Below are positions 24,901 through 34,925 of a DNA stretch of 38,399 bases, one piece after another; within the stretch, counting starts at the first letter, position 1, and each line of letters opens with the position of its first letter. Both the position numbers and the translations under genes were made by a program. The notes under the pieces are model-generated. The model was not told the origin of the DNA and did no database searches. It saw nothing but the letters and a program-made list of their open reading frames with translations. The stretch comes from Planctomycetota bacterium (GTDB lineage: Bacteria > Planctomycetota > UBA1135 > UBA2386): NCBI GenBank assembly GCA_016794565.1, contig JAEUHQ010000101.1:1-38399 (forward strand), given 5' to 3'.

Positions 24901-26448
24901 GCGCAGCACGCGCACGTAGGCATCGTCGAGCATCGTCGCGAGGCGCCCCGGCTTGTCGTGCCCGTGCTCGCCCGCGACGAGCCAGCGGCTCGCGAGCAAG
25001 GGCGTCAGCGTGAAGGCGACCAGCAGCGAGACCATGATCGAGAAGGCCATGGTCATGCCGAACGAGAAGAGGAAGCGGCCGACGATGCCGCCCATGAAGG
25101 CGACGGGCACGAAGACCGCGACCAGCGACAACGTCGTCGCCAGCACCGCGAGACCGATCTCGCGCGTGCCCTCTCGCGCCGCCTCCATCGCGGACAGCCC
25201 CTTCTCCTTCATCACGCGGTGGATGTTCTCGAGCACGACGATCGCGTCGTCGATCACGATGCCGACCGCCAGCGTCAGGGCGAGCAGCGTCATCATGTCG
25301 AGCGTGAGGCCGAGGGCCTTCATGAGGCCGAACGTGCTCACGATCGACGTCGGGATGGCGATCGCGGAGATGAGTGTCGAGCGCCAGCTGCGCAGGAAGA
25401 ACCACACGACCGCGGCGGCGAGCAGGCCGCCGACGACCAGGTGCTCCTGCACCGTGTGCACCGACGCCTCGATGTACTCCGACTGGTCGCGCACGACCTC
25501 GAGCGAGTACCCGGCCGGCAGGCGCTCGCCGATGTCCGCGAGGCGCTCCTTCAGCGCACGCACGACGGCGACGGTGTTCGTGCCCGACTGACGCCGGATC
25601 GCGAGCACGACGGTGGGCTCGCCCTTCACGCGGCCCGAGGTCTCCGCTTCTTCGCAGCCGTCCTCGACGCGCGCGACGTCGGACAGGCGAACGGGTGACC
25701 CGGCGCGGTCGGCGACGACGAGGTCGCCGAACGCCGCCACCGAGTCGGCCCGCCCTTCGAGCCGCACCGACAGCGAACGGCTCGACTGTTCGAGGCGGCC
25801 GCCGGGCACTTCCTGGTTCTGCTTCGCGACCGCGTCGGCGACCTCGGCAACCGTGAGCCCGTAGGCGCGCAGGCGCACGGGATCGAGCCACAGTTCGATC
25901 TCCCGCAGGCGCGCGCCGACCAGCAGCACCTGGCCGACGCCCGGCAGCGACTCGAGCTCGCGGCGCAGGTTCTTGTCGGCGAACTCGCTGATGTCGCGGA
26001 TCGGGAGGTCGGCGGAAACCGCGACCTGCAGCACCGGCGCCGCGTCGGGATCGACCTTGTCGATGACGGGCGAATCGCAGTCCGGCGGCAGCTCCGTCAG
26101 GATCTGGTTGACCTTGTCGCGCACTTCCTGGGCGGCCGTGTCGAGATCCTTCTCGAGCACGAACTGCACGAACACCTGCGACACGCCCTCGCTCGACACC
26201 GAACGCAGCTCGTCGATGCCGGAGATCGTGTTCACTGCGCGTTCGATCTCGTCGGTGACTTCGGTCTCCATCTCCTCACCGGACGCGCCGTCGTGCCGCG
26301 TCGTGATGGAGACGACCGGCATGTCGACCTTCGGGAAGCGGTCGATGCCGAGCGTGAAGTAGGAGAAGAGGCCGACGACGACGAGCGTCAGCACGAGGAC
26401 CGACCCGAACACGGGCCGCTTGATCGAGATCTCGGCGAGCCATTGCAT
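21913..26448 (-). CDS. RND multidrug efflux transporter fused to its outer-membrane factor (AcrB-OprM type fusion)
   Basis: 1511 residues in one uninterrupted frame. Residues 1 to about 1020 form a complete HAE-type RND pump: N-terminal WLAEISIKRPVFGSVL, the TM4 proton-relay pair D400-D401 in VGIVIDDAIVVLEN, the second set of porter domains and a closing TM12 (LLLTLLATPVFFSLFED). After a basic linker (about 1025-1040) comes a hydrophobic segment VLLLLAAATFAG ending at Cys 1056, a textbook lipobox. The rest (1056-1511) is a NodT/OprM-type outer-membrane factor with WWELFSDERL, ARWDVDLWGRL, LLARRPDLQEA and SIPWFDAGRR motifs. Pump and outer-membrane duct are normally separate genes. Either Lsp cuts the polypeptide at Cys 1056, or pump and duct stay covalently joined. 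It is 6 bases after the fusion-protein gene. Confidence 0.93.
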   Translation of the reverse strand: MQWLAEISIKRPVFGSVLVLTLVVVGLFSYFTLGIDRFPKVDMPVVSITTRHDGASGEEMETEVTDEIERAVNTISGIDELRSVSSEGVSQVFVQFVLEKDLDTAAQEVRDKVNQILTELPPDCDSPVIDKVDPDAAPVLQVAVSADLPIRDISEFADKNLRRELESLPGVGQVLLVGARLREIELWLDPVRLRAYGLTVAEVADAVAKQNQEVPGGRLEQSSRSLSVRLEGRADSVAAFGDLVVADRAGSPVRLSDVARVEDGCEEAETSGRVKGEPTVVLAIRRQSGTNTVAVVRALKERLADIGERLPAGYSLEVVRDQSEYIEASVHTVQEHLVVGGLLAAAVVWFFLRSWRSTLISAIAIPTSIVSTFGLMKALGLTLDMMTLLALTLAVGIVIDDAIVVLENIHRVMKEKGLSAMEAAREGTREIGLAVLATTLSLVAVFVPVAFMGGIVGRFLFSFGMTMAFSIMVSLLVAFTLTPLLASRWLVAGEHGHDKPGRLATMLDDAYVRVLRWSMAHRWVIVGLCVLSLVSVVPLGKAVAKDFLPKNDESQFEVKVRAPEGTSLQQTELIAGRIGERIERIPGVAYAVVFVGDDDAHTQNLANLFVKLEPVDRREASQFDVMAAVRDRVLPEFAGEKLRASVSPIAAISGGGKENKDVSFFVSGPDTDKLGRYADRLVAALRKVPGAIDIDTTLILGKPELHVAVDRAKAADLGVRMADIGGTLRVMVGGDKVTDFDEGGERYDVRARSESGDRTDEAGLARMAVPSSKHGTVSLDQVATFTEASGAAQIDRLGRRRQVTITANIAPGHSQQTAVVALQQEAAAMNLEAGYRTGVTGSSKEMANAAFNFLIAFVLSFVFMYLILAAQFESWVHPITILIALPLTVPFALLSLLLFGQSLNIYTALGLLVLFGVVKKNAILQVDHTIALRAQGLSLLEATLQANRDRLRPILMTTVAFVAGMVPLLVSKGTGSGDNRAIGSVIFGGQVLSLLLTLLATPVFFSLFEDVRTKFSPLVWLRRAIAGAVRATAKLRAAGAATQVLLLLAAATFAGCAAPEGKQPAIGSPATWRADADAGASFADRGWWELFSDERLCELIAIALEENDDVAVAAARVAEQRALAEQAGAARWPTLDETDSFSAVRASTKSVPAMPPGVDNEGNIWKSDFTARWDVDLWGRLASADAAARAELLATEWARRGVITSLIGDVAQAWFDLLELDAEIAVARRTLASREESLFLVRRRNEEDLASTLEVARAAGEVESAAALLPDLERRAAQTENRLSVLLGRNPGPILRNRDLASVPVPPAVPPGLPSTLLARRPDLQEARLRLEAANARTDETWAACFPDIALSASYGSESSQLSDLFSGPARVWRFGPAISIPWFDAGRRDAAYDAAAARALQAVHRFEKAVQVAFREVEDALVDHRQIAAVGAHQADLVTHLRRAHELADRRFREGLTGQLDVLDAQRALFAAELDLARTQRNRLTAVVRLYAALGGGWQGQPSLVEEVKS

Positions 26449-26454
26449 GGCGCA

Positions 26455-27687
26455 TCACTCCCCGGCCGCTTCCGCGGCCACGACGGCGCCGTCGACCAGG
26501 CGCGCTTCCCCTTGGATGGCGACCTTCTCGCCGGCGGCGAGACCACGCACGATCTCGACGAACCCGTCGACCTCGCGCCCCAGCTGCACGAGCCGCTTCT
26601 CGAGCCGCTCGCCGTCGACCACGAACACGTGGTGCACTCCGTCCGCCGTCGCGATCGCGTTCCAGGCGATCACGACGCTCGGCAGCGTCGACGCGGAGTC
26701 GATGCGCGCCGTCGCGAAGGAACCCGGCTGCACTCGCTGCACGACGTTCGGCACCAGCGCCTCCACCGACAGGGCGCGCGACGACGCGTCGAGACCCGCG
26801 CCCACGTGGTCGAGACGGCCCTCGAACACCTCGCCCGGGCGCGAACGCACGGAGAGGCGCACGGTCTGGCCGGGCCGCACCGCGGCAGCCTCGCTCTCGG
26901 GAACCGAGAGCACGACCCGCAGCGTGTCGACGTCGACTAGACGCGCGAGGCGCTCGCCCTTCTTCACGTACTGGCCGGGGTCGACGTACGTCTCCTGCAC
27001 GGTGCCGCACCACGGAGCGCGGACGCACGTGTCGTCGAGCGCCTTCGTCGCCAGCGCGACGCGCGCTTGCTGTGCCTGCAGCGAACGGAACTGCTCGCGC
27101 ATGCGGTCGACTTCCGCGGCGTGTTTCTGCCGCGCGACCTCGAAGTTGGTTCGCTCGACGTCCTGCAGCGACTTGGCGACGGCGCCGTCGGCGACGAGGC
27201 GCTCGTAGCGCTTCGCCTCGCGCTGCGCGCGCTCCATGTTCGCCCGCGCGAGCCGCACGTCGGGCGTCGCCTCGGGATCGAAGTCCCCGTGGACCGCGAG
27301 GCCGAGTCGGGCCTCGATCTGTGCCTGCACGGCTTCCGCCTCGGCGAGGCGGTTGTTCGCGTCGCGCGGGTCGAGTTCGACCAGCACGGCGCCGGCCGCG
27401 ACGCGCTGGCCGCGCTCGAGCGACGCCTTCACGACGCGTCCCTCGGCTTCGCTGCACACGTCGATCTCGGCGAACGCACGCAGTTCGCCCGTCACGACGA
27501 GCTGCTTCGGCAGGAGCCGCTCCTCGGCGAGCGTCCACGCGACGTGGATCGGCGCGTCGGCCATCGCGATGGCCGGCGACGCCGGGGTTGCGGCCGTGGC
27601 GTTGCCACAGCCGGTCGCGGGAGCGAACACGCTCGCCACGAAGAGGGGAATGCGCAGGGCGCGCAGACGGGAAACGGGACGGGTCAC
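26455..27687 (-). CDS. RND efflux membrane-fusion protein (AcrA/MexA family lipoprotein)
   Basis: 410 residues. The signal peptide runs to a lipobox-like ATGC at about residue 27, then a flexible Ala/Thr/Pro-rich stretch. A lipoyl-like half (VTGELRAFAEIDVCSEAEGRVVKASLERGQRVAAGAVLVELDPRDA) leads into a long alpha-hairpin (about 110-215, rich in Arg, Glu, Ala, Gln). The second lipoyl half is TCVRAPWCGTVQETYVDPGQYVKKGERLARLVD, and beta-barrel and membrane-proximal domains follow (SVRSRPGEVFEGRLDHVGAG, FVVDGERLEKRLVQLGREVDG). The family forms the periplasmic ring that couples pump and outer-membrane duct. Its ATG overlaps the stop of the small upstream gene by four bases. Confidence 0.92.
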   Translation of the reverse strand: MTRPVSRLRALRIPLFVASVFAPATGCGNATAATPASPAIAMADAPIHVAWTLAEERLLPKQLVVTGELRAFAEIDVCSEAEGRVVKASLERGQRVAAGAVLVELDPRDANNRLAEAEAVQAQIEARLGLAVHGDFDPEATPDVRLARANMERAQREAKRYERLVADGAVAKSLQDVERTNFEVARQKHAAEVDRMREQFRSLQAQQARVALATKALDDTCVRAPWCGTVQETYVDPGQYVKKGERLARLVDVDTLRVVLSVPESEAAAVRPGQTVRLSVRSRPGEVFEGRLDHVGAGLDASSRALSVEALVPNVVQRVQPGSFATARIDSASTLPSVVIAWNAIATADGVHHVFVVDGERLEKRLVQLGREVDGFVEIVRGLAAGEKVAIQGEARLVDGAVVAAEAAGE

Positions 27688-27920
27688 GGGATCTCCTTCT
27701 CTGGGTCGGGTAGTTCGAGGCGCCGGATGCGTTCGTCGATGTGCGCGACGAGGCGCGGGAGGGCGCGGGACGGGACGGCGGCCAACGCGTCGAGCTCGAA
27801 TGCCGACAGGTCGAACCCGGCTTCGCGGCAGGCGCGCCCGGGGTCGTTCGTGAAGGCCCGCCGGAACTGCTCGTCGGTGAGCAGGCGGCCGAGGGCTCGT
27901 TCCACGTCGCGTTGGGACAT
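27684..27920 (-). CDS. Small NHLP/Os1348-like protein (RiPP-leader-like)
   Basis: 78 residues. The pattern MSQRDVERALGRLLTDEQFRRAF, then DPGRACREAGFDLSAFELDALAAV, resembles the Os1348 family of the NHLP (nitrile-hydratase-like leader peptide) clan. Members of that clan form helical leaders for ribosomally made peptides or stand alone. There is no Gly-Gly cleavage site and no Cys-, Ser- or Thr-rich core after it; the C-terminus is PDPEKEIP. It is therefore probably a stand-alone relative and not a peptide precursor. It is the first gene of the efflux operon, and its stop overlaps the start of the membrane-fusion protein (27684-27687). I see no good Shine-Dalgarno at its ATG. The family call is moderate. 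Confidence 0.65.
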   Translation of the reverse strand: MSQRDVERALGRLLTDEQFRRAFTNDPGRACREAGFDLSAFELDALAAVPSRALPRLVAHIDERIRRLELPDPEKEIP

Positions 27921-28024
27921 GCAGCGGACAAGGCGAGCCCCGTGCCGCGGCGCGACGGATTCTTCGAAGCGGCGTCAGCGAGCCTGATTACGGCGATTTC
28001 CGACGCCGTGACGGGCCGCGCGCA

Positions 28025-28044
28025 GTTGGCGATCGATCGCCAAC
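28025..28044. promoter_or_regulatory. Perfect 20-bp palindrome upstream of the efflux operon
   Basis: GTTGGCGATC (28025-28034) is followed directly by its reverse complement GATCGCCAAC (28035-28044), with no spacer. It lies 105 bases upstream of the first operon gene in the 186-base intergenic region. It is a likely operator for a dimeric repressor such as a TetR- or MarR-type protein, which pump operons often have. No such regulator gene is adjacent. Confidence 0.5.
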
Positions 28045-28073
28045 ACCCAGTCGATACCAGTGCAGGTGTCGAA
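28036..28073 (-). promoter_or_regulatory. Composite motif upstream of the efflux operon, shared with 34822-34859
   Basis: Read on the minus strand the order is TTCGACACC, 20 bases, GTTGGCGAT, with ATCGAC in between. The same three blocks with the same overall spacing occur at 34822-34859 on the same strand. It overlaps the right half of the 20-bp palindrome. The function is unknown; a shared activator or sigma-factor site is possible. Confidence 0.35.
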
Positions 28074-28085
28074 GTATCTACACCG

Positions 28086-28099
28086 CCGCGCCGGCGCGG
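28086..28099 (-). terminator. GC palindrome after the lipoprotein gene
   Basis: CCGCGCCGGCGCGG is a perfect 14-base palindrome eight bases after the lipoprotein stop on the minus strand. It has no T-tract and almost no loop, so it is a weak terminator candidate. Confidence 0.25.
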
Positions 28100-28106
28100 G
28101 GCCTGA

Positions 28107-28936
28107 TCAGATGAAGATCTGGTGGCCGAACAACCACAGCCAGGACAAGAGCAACGTGGAACTCTCGGCCAACGACAGCTGTTCCTCGAGCTGGCCGCGC
28201 AAGACGTTCCAGTCGCCGCTGCGTGAGGGGCCCTCGGTCGACGAGCACACTTTGACGAGCAACTCGCCGTATGGCACCGGCAGCGGCTCGCGTGAGAACA
28301 TCGTCAACCGCCACGGGGATGATTGGATCGCGCAGACGATCGGTCCGTCGGGCGACTCCATTCCCGTCGGCGCTTGCCCCGGACGCGGCAGCAAGAACAT
28401 CAGCTCCGTGGTGTCCGCGGCGACCACGGAGAGGTCACCGAACGGGGCGAGTTCCGTTGCCAAGTCGGTCGCGCCCGCCAGTGCGTCGACCAGCACGTCT
28501 CGCTTCAGCGCGACCAGCACGAACCGGTCTTCGACGACCGCGCACCACAACTCCATGTCGTAGCGATTCCGTTCCGGCGTCGCATGCCAGCACCGAGTCG
28601 AGCCGATCACGAACTCCTTGGTTGCCCATTCGGCGAGGCTGCTCCGGAGTCCAGCGTCGGCTCCGCCGCGAACACCCACGTCCGCGATCCAGATCGTGCG
28701 CGACACACCGATGCCCAGATCCTCCGGGGACTCGAAGTCGCGCCCCGCCGTCACGACGCATTCGGTCGCGAGATCGGTCAGCGGGATCAGCTCGTGTTCG
28801 CACGCGAAGCTAGTCATGCCTTTCGGCACGAAGCGGCCCGCCGCCAGGAACGGCCGGAGCGCCGGCACGTCCTGCCGGGTCTCCGGCGTCGCGCACGCCG
28901 CGAGTGCTCCGAGCAGCAACGCGGTGCGGCACACGG

Positions 28937-28940
<4 letters not shown>
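28107..28940 (-). CDS. Unknown lipoprotein
   Basis: 277 residues from the GTG at 28940, which overlaps the stop of the sigma54 regulator as GTGA. A second GTG two codons later is possible. The N-terminus [16 protein letters not shown] has a short hydrophobic core and a lipobox LAAC at residues 13-16. The mature part is mixed alpha/beta with several Cys (about residues 52, 67, 123, 140), motifs such as [26 protein letters not shown], and a hydrophobic C-terminus ([15 protein letters not shown]). It is not recognised as a known family. Translational coupling with the regulator suggests it takes part in the same signalling or stress response. Confidence 0.7.
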
Positions 28941-31051
<2,111 letters not shown>

Positions 31052-31140
31052 GCGGCGCGGGAGTCTAGCCGACGCGCCTTCCGAAGAACGTCGCCGAGGC
31101 AGATGCAGCGCCTCGTTCCCGAATCCGCCCGCGGGACGTC

Positions 31141-33498
31141 TCAGTCCGCGACGCCGATCCGTTGCAACAGGGCCAGGTAGCGCGGGTCGTCGCGCAGCGA
31201 ATCGAAGAGCGGGTCGAGTTTGATGTAGACGACGCCGGGCGATCGTTCGGCGAGGATCTGGTCGAGGTGGCGGAACGCGGCGTCCTTGTCGCCCATGCCG
31301 GCGCACAACCACGCCCGCACCTCGCCGCGCACGTAGACGCCCGCCGGCATCCGGTCGAGCTGCGCGAGCACCTGGCGCGCCTCGTCGATGCGCCCCATCT
31401 TCCCGAGCACCCAGCCGAGCATCGCGTAGGCGTCCGGCCGCTGCCGGTCGCGCTCGAGGAACGCCTTCGCGTAGCGCAGCGACTCTTCGTAGTTGCGATC
31501 GCGGTGAGCGCACACGAGCGACATCGCCCAGGGCGCCATCGCGCTGTTGCGGTCGAGCTCGAGCGTCTTCTTCGCCTGCTTCTCGGCTGCGTCGAACCGG
31601 CGCGAGTGCTGGTAGACGAAGGCGAGGTCGACGTTGAACAGGTTGGACCGGGGTTCGAGTTCGACGGCCTTCTCGAGACAGGCGATCGCCTCGTCGCCGT
31701 GCCCGCGCGCGACCCAGTACCACGCGAAGTAGTCGAGGGCGAACGTGCAGCGCGGGTTGAGGCGCAGCGCCTCGCGAAAGCCCTTCTCCGCCGTGGCCCA
31801 GTCCCAGTCGACGTGGAACTGCACCGTCGCGATCGCCGCGTGCGCCTCGGCGAGCAGCGGATCCCGCTCCATCGCCTGCACCGCCGCCTTGCGCGCACGT
31901 TCGAACGCGACGCGCGGCTCCATGAAGATGTACGCCGCGGCGATGTAGGCGTCGGCGAGCGATGCGTAGGCGAGCGCGAAGCCCGGGTCGCGGGCGATCG
32001 CGCGTTCGAGACGATCGATGCCGCGCTTCGTGTCGTCGACCGTCCACTCGTGGATCGCGTGCAGGCCTTCGAGGTACTCGAGGTACGCATTCGTGTCCTG
32101 CGTCGGACGCCGGGCGAGCCGCTCCCGCTGCGCCGGCGAGAGCTGCCAGCCGAGCTTCTGCGCGATCTCCTTCAGGATGTCGTCCTGCACGAACAACGGG
32201 TCCTGCCGAACGCCGTAGTTCTGCAGCCACAACGAACGGTTGTGCTTCACGTCGACGAGTTCGACCGTGATGGCGGGCCCGCTCTCGGTGAGCCCGATGG
32301 TGCCGGCCAGCACGGCTTCGACGTCGAGCTGGCGGCCGACCTCGTGCGGATCCACTGCGTCGACCGCGCCGTAGTGCGCGACCGAGCTGAACGGCCGCAC
32401 CACGACGTCGGGCAGTTCGAGCAGGCTGCGGATGATCGTGCGGGAGAGACCGGCGCCGAGCACCTTCGCATTCGCGTCCTGCCCATGATCGATGAGCGGC
32501 AGCACCGCGATCGAGCCGATGCGAAGGGGCGCCGCGGGAGCACTCCCATCGCCACGCATCGCGAACCACACCGCGGCGCCGGCGGCGAGCACGGCGGCGA
32601 ACGCGAGCACGCCGCGGGTCGCAGGCGAACGACGCCCTGACTCCGAACGCACGACGGTCGCCACGGCGCCAGCCGCGTCCGTGTCGGCGAGCACGGCGCG
32701 CAGCGCGAACGCGAGATCGTTCGCCGTCTGGAAGCGCGCTCCCGGCTCCTTCTCGAGGCAGCGCCGGACCACGCGGTCGAACGGGACCGGCGCACCCACG
32801 AGCGGCGGCGCCTCCTCGTGCACGATCGCGACCTGCGTCGCGGCCATCATGTCGCGCACGAACGGATGGCGGCCGGACGCAGCTTCGTGCAGGACGACGC
32901 CGAGCGCGAACAGATCGCTGCGCGCATCGGCCATCTCGCCGCGCACCTGCTCGGGCGCCATGTAGCCGATGGTGCCGAGCATCGCGCCAGCCTGCGTCAC
33001 GCCGAGACCGGGCTCCGCCTCCCACTCGACGCGCGCGATCCCGAAGTCGAGGACCTTCGGCCGGCCATCGACGGTGACGAACACGTTCTCCGGCTTCAGG
33101 TCGCGGTGCACGATGCCCTTGCCGTGCGCGGCGGCGAGCCCTTCCGCGAGTGCCAGACCGATCTCGGCCGCGCGACGCCACGGCAGCGGCGCCGACTGCA
33201 TGCGCTGCCGCAGCGTCTGTCCCTCGAGCAGCTCGGTCACGACGTAGCGCAGGTCGCCCTGCGTGCCGACGTCGTGCAAGACGACGATCGACGGATGCGC
33301 CAGCGACGCGACGGCGCGCGCCTCGCGTTCGAACCGCACGACGCGCACGGGATCCCCGGCCAGCGTCGGCGGCAGGATCTTCACGGCGACGTCGCGGTCG
33401 AGCCGCGGATCGCGCGCGCGATAGACCTCGCCCATGCCACCCGCGCCGAGGGGCGCCAGGATCTCGTACGGGCCGAGGCGGGTGGAGGCTTTGAGCAA
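31141..33498 (-). CDS. Ser/Thr protein kinase with TolB-like and TPR regions (PknB-like)
   Basis: 785 residues from the TTG at 33498. Upstream in frame there is only an Arg/Gly-rich low-complexity leader that overlaps the preceding gene (ATG at 33627). The kinase domain has [13 protein letters not shown] near residues 16-28, HRDLKPEN at about 128 and DFGIAR at about 148, then [15 protein letters not shown] transmembrane helix lies near 295-313. Beyond it is a TolB-like region ([26 protein letters not shown]) that is common in such proteins, and TPRs cover the C-terminal third, including [18 protein letters not shown] and [17 protein letters not shown] repeats. It probably phosphorylates cytoplasmic proteins. 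The sigma54 regulator immediately downstream is the natural candidate target, but that is inference. Confidence 0.88.
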   Translation of the reverse strand: MLKASTRLGPYEILAPLGAGGMGEVYRARDPRLDRDVAVKILPPTLAGDPVRVVRFEREARAVASLAHPSIVVLHDVGTQGDLRYVVTELLEGQTLRQRMQSAPLPWRRAAEIGLALAEGLAAAHGKGIVHRDLKPENVFVTVDGRPKVLDFGIARVEWEAEPGLGVTQAGAMLGTIGYMAPEQVRGEMADARSDLFALGVVLHEAASGRHPFVRDMMAATQVAIVHEEAPPLVGAPVPFDRVVRRCLEKEPGARFQTANDLAFALRAVLADTDAAGAVATVVRSESGRRSPATRGVLAFAAVLAAGAAVWFAMRGDGSAPAAPLRIGSIAVLPLIDHGQDANAKVLGAGLSRTIIRSLLELPDVVVRPFSSVAHYGAVDAVDPHEVGRQLDVEAVLAGTIGLTESGPAITVELVDVKHNRSLWLQNYGVRQDPLFVQDDILKEIAQKLGWQLSPAQRERLARRPTQDTNAYLEYLEGLHAIHEWTVDDTKRGIDRLERAIARDPGFALAYASLADAYIAAAYIFMEPRVAFERARKAAVQAMERDPLLAEAHAAIATVQFHVDWDWATAEKGFREALRLNPRCTFALDYFAWYWVARGHGDEAIACLEKAVELEPRSNLFNVDLAFVYQHSRRFDAAEKQAKKTLELDRNSAMAPWAMSLVCAHRDRNYEESLRYAKAFLERDRQRPDAYAMLGWVLGKMGRIDEARQVLAQLDRMPAGVYVRGEVRAWLCAGMGDKDAAFRHLDQILAERSPGVVYIKLDPLFDSLRDDPRYLALLQRIGVAD

Positions 33499-33562
33499 GG
33501 GATCCAGGGCGCGAAGGCCGCGGGAGCATACGCAGCGACACCCCCCGCCGCCGCCCCGCGCG

Positions 33563-34540
33563 TCAGCCCGTCGGCGCCAGCGCCTCCGCGCCGGCGCGGA
33601 CGTGGGGCCGCAGGCCGATCGCGACACGCGCCTCGGCGAGCGGCTTCGCCAGCAGCGGCCAGTAGTCCCACTGATGCGTGATGTCGACGCCGCAGCACGC
33701 CCCGCGGTGCACCGCGGCGAGAACGTCGGCCGGATCGAACAGGCCCGTGAAGGCCGGCGCGATCGGCGTCAGCTTCATCCCGTGGTGGAACTGCAGCAGC
33801 ACGAACTGGAGGAACACGAACCCGTCCTCGCGCCGATTCCCCGCCTGGAACGCACCCTGGCGGATCTCCCCCTCGGGCTCGGTGCCGTAGCCGGTGAGCA
33901 CGTGGCCGACGTCGTGGTACGCGACGACCTGCGGGATGCCGCCCAGTTCGCCGGGGAAACCGAAGCCGCGGCTCGTCACGTGCGCCCAGAACTCGCGGCC
34001 GAGCGTTCCTTCCGGCAGGAGACCGAGCTTCTTGTAGGACCAGAGCCGGTCCTTGTTGACGGTGAGCCTGAGCCAGGTGGCGCCGAGGACACGGAGCGGA
34101 CCGAGCAGGCCTTCGCTGCGCCAGGCCTCCTTCATCATCACGCGCATCATCCGGCGCATGGTCAGCATCCGGACACGAAGGCGGCGACCGCGCGCCAGCG
34201 CATCGACGACGCCGACGACGGGGTCGCGGACCTGCAGCACGTCCGCGAGCGCACGAACGTAGTCCGCACACTCGCGCCGAACGGGACGCGAGACCATCGC
34301 CGCGACAGCCGCGAGCTGCACCAGGCGCTTGCGCGGATGGGCGCCAGGGACGACGTCCGCGACGATGCGGGGATCGATCGCGTCGAGGGCATCCGCCGGG
34401 GCCGGGTGTCCGGTGATCGAGCGGAAAGCCTCGAGGAAGGCGAGAGCGTCGGCCGACACCGGGCCGGCGCCGGCGGCCGCGGCGCGCAGCGCGCGGAGAA
34501 CGACGTGAAGTTGCGACGGGGAGAAGACGGCGATGTCCAT
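33563..34540 (-). CDS. Coq4-like protein
   Basis: 325 residues from the ATG at 34540. The second half resembles COQ4, the scaffold and C1-decarboxylation protein of ubiquinone synthesis. The diagnostic metal motif HDxxH-x11-E is exact: H209, D210, H213 and E225 in AYHDVGHVLTGYGTEPEGE. The first ~130 residues are helical and not part of classic Coq4. They loosely resemble a TerB-like domain, which is uncertain. No other quinone-synthesis genes are in the window. It starts a minus-strand series of Coq4-like, kinase, sigma54 regulator and lipoprotein. A role as a metal-binding or lipid-binding accessory is possible; participation in quinone biosynthesis is unproven. Confidence 0.72.
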   Translation of the reverse strand: MDIAVFSPSQLHVVLRALRAAAAGAGPVSADALAFLEAFRSITGHPAPADALDAIDPRIVADVVPGAHPRKRLVQLAAVAAMVSRPVRRECADYVRALADVLQVRDPVVGVVDALARGRRLRVRMLTMRRMMRVMMKEAWRSEGLLGPLRVLGATWLRLTVNKDRLWSYKKLGLLPEGTLGREFWAHVTSRGFGFPGELGGIPQVVAYHDVGHVLTGYGTEPEGEIRQGAFQAGNRREDGFVFLQFVLLQFHHGMKLTPIAPAFTGLFDPADVLAAVHRGACCGVDITHQWDYWPLLAKPLAEARVAIGLRPHVRAGAEALAPTG

Positions 34541-34821
34541 GGCGGGTCGGGTGGTCCGGAGGTTCGTGTTCGGTTGCGGCCGGAAAGCGAGCGCCGTGCC
34601 ACGTCGCACGAACTTCCCCGCCGCTCGCCGGAGCGCGGTGGCGGGCGCTTTCGCGGCGCGGCCTCGCCGAACCCACCGTCGCTCCCAACCTGGCGGCGCG
34701 AACGACTTTGGCGACCCGGCGGCGTTCGCCCGCTGCGCGGGGCCGAGGCGCGCGGCGCACGCTTCGCACCGCGCGCGGCCTTCGCACGCAGGAACCGACC
34801 GCGTCCGACGGGTGATCGAGG

Positions 34822-34859
34822 ATCGCCAACGGGTGTCGATCGGCGCGCAGGGTGTCGAA
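34822..34859 (-). promoter_or_regulatory. Composite motif upstream of the Coq4-kinase-sigma54 genes, shared with 28036-28073
   Basis: Read on the minus strand the order is TTCGACACC, 20 bases, GTTGGCGAT, with ATCGAC between the blocks. Outer-block spacing is identical to the copy at 28036-28073 and both copies face minus-strand operons. Here it is 282 bases upstream of the Coq4-like ATG. Confidence 0.35.
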
Positions 34860-34899
34860 AAACGCGCAACGCCGCGAGCGGGAGAGCGGTGCGGCCCCC

Positions 34900-34925
34900 A
34901 GGAGAACCCCGCAGGGGGAACTCCT
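34900..34925 (+). promoter_or_regulatory. Hairpin covering the Shine-Dalgarno of the SUKH gene
   Basis: AGGAG (34900-34904) pairs with CTCCT (34921-34925), and CCCC (34907-34910) pairs with GGGG (34914-34917). The only good Shine-Dalgarno (GGGGG, 34914-34918) is inside the stem, directly before the ATG at 34927. This could restrict translation or favour the downstream ATG at 34975. Confidence 0.35.

Noticed and set aside
21544..25698. A 1384-codon plus-strand open frame antisense to the RND pump, extremely rich in Arg, His, Asp and Gln
   Set aside because: It is a mirror of a strongly conserved protein on the other strand, has no recognisable domain, and arises because stop codons are rare at this GC content.
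18906..27920. RiPP biosynthetic cluster around the NHLP-like gene
   Set aside because: No maturation enzyme (cyclodehydratase, LanM, radical SAM) or peptidase-ABC exporter is present and the small protein has no core peptide or Gly-Gly site.
33499..33627. ATG-initiated N-terminal extension of the Ser/Thr kinase
   Set aside because: It overlaps the Coq4-like gene by 65 bases on the same strand, is Arg/Gly-rich and precedes a clean kinase N-terminus.
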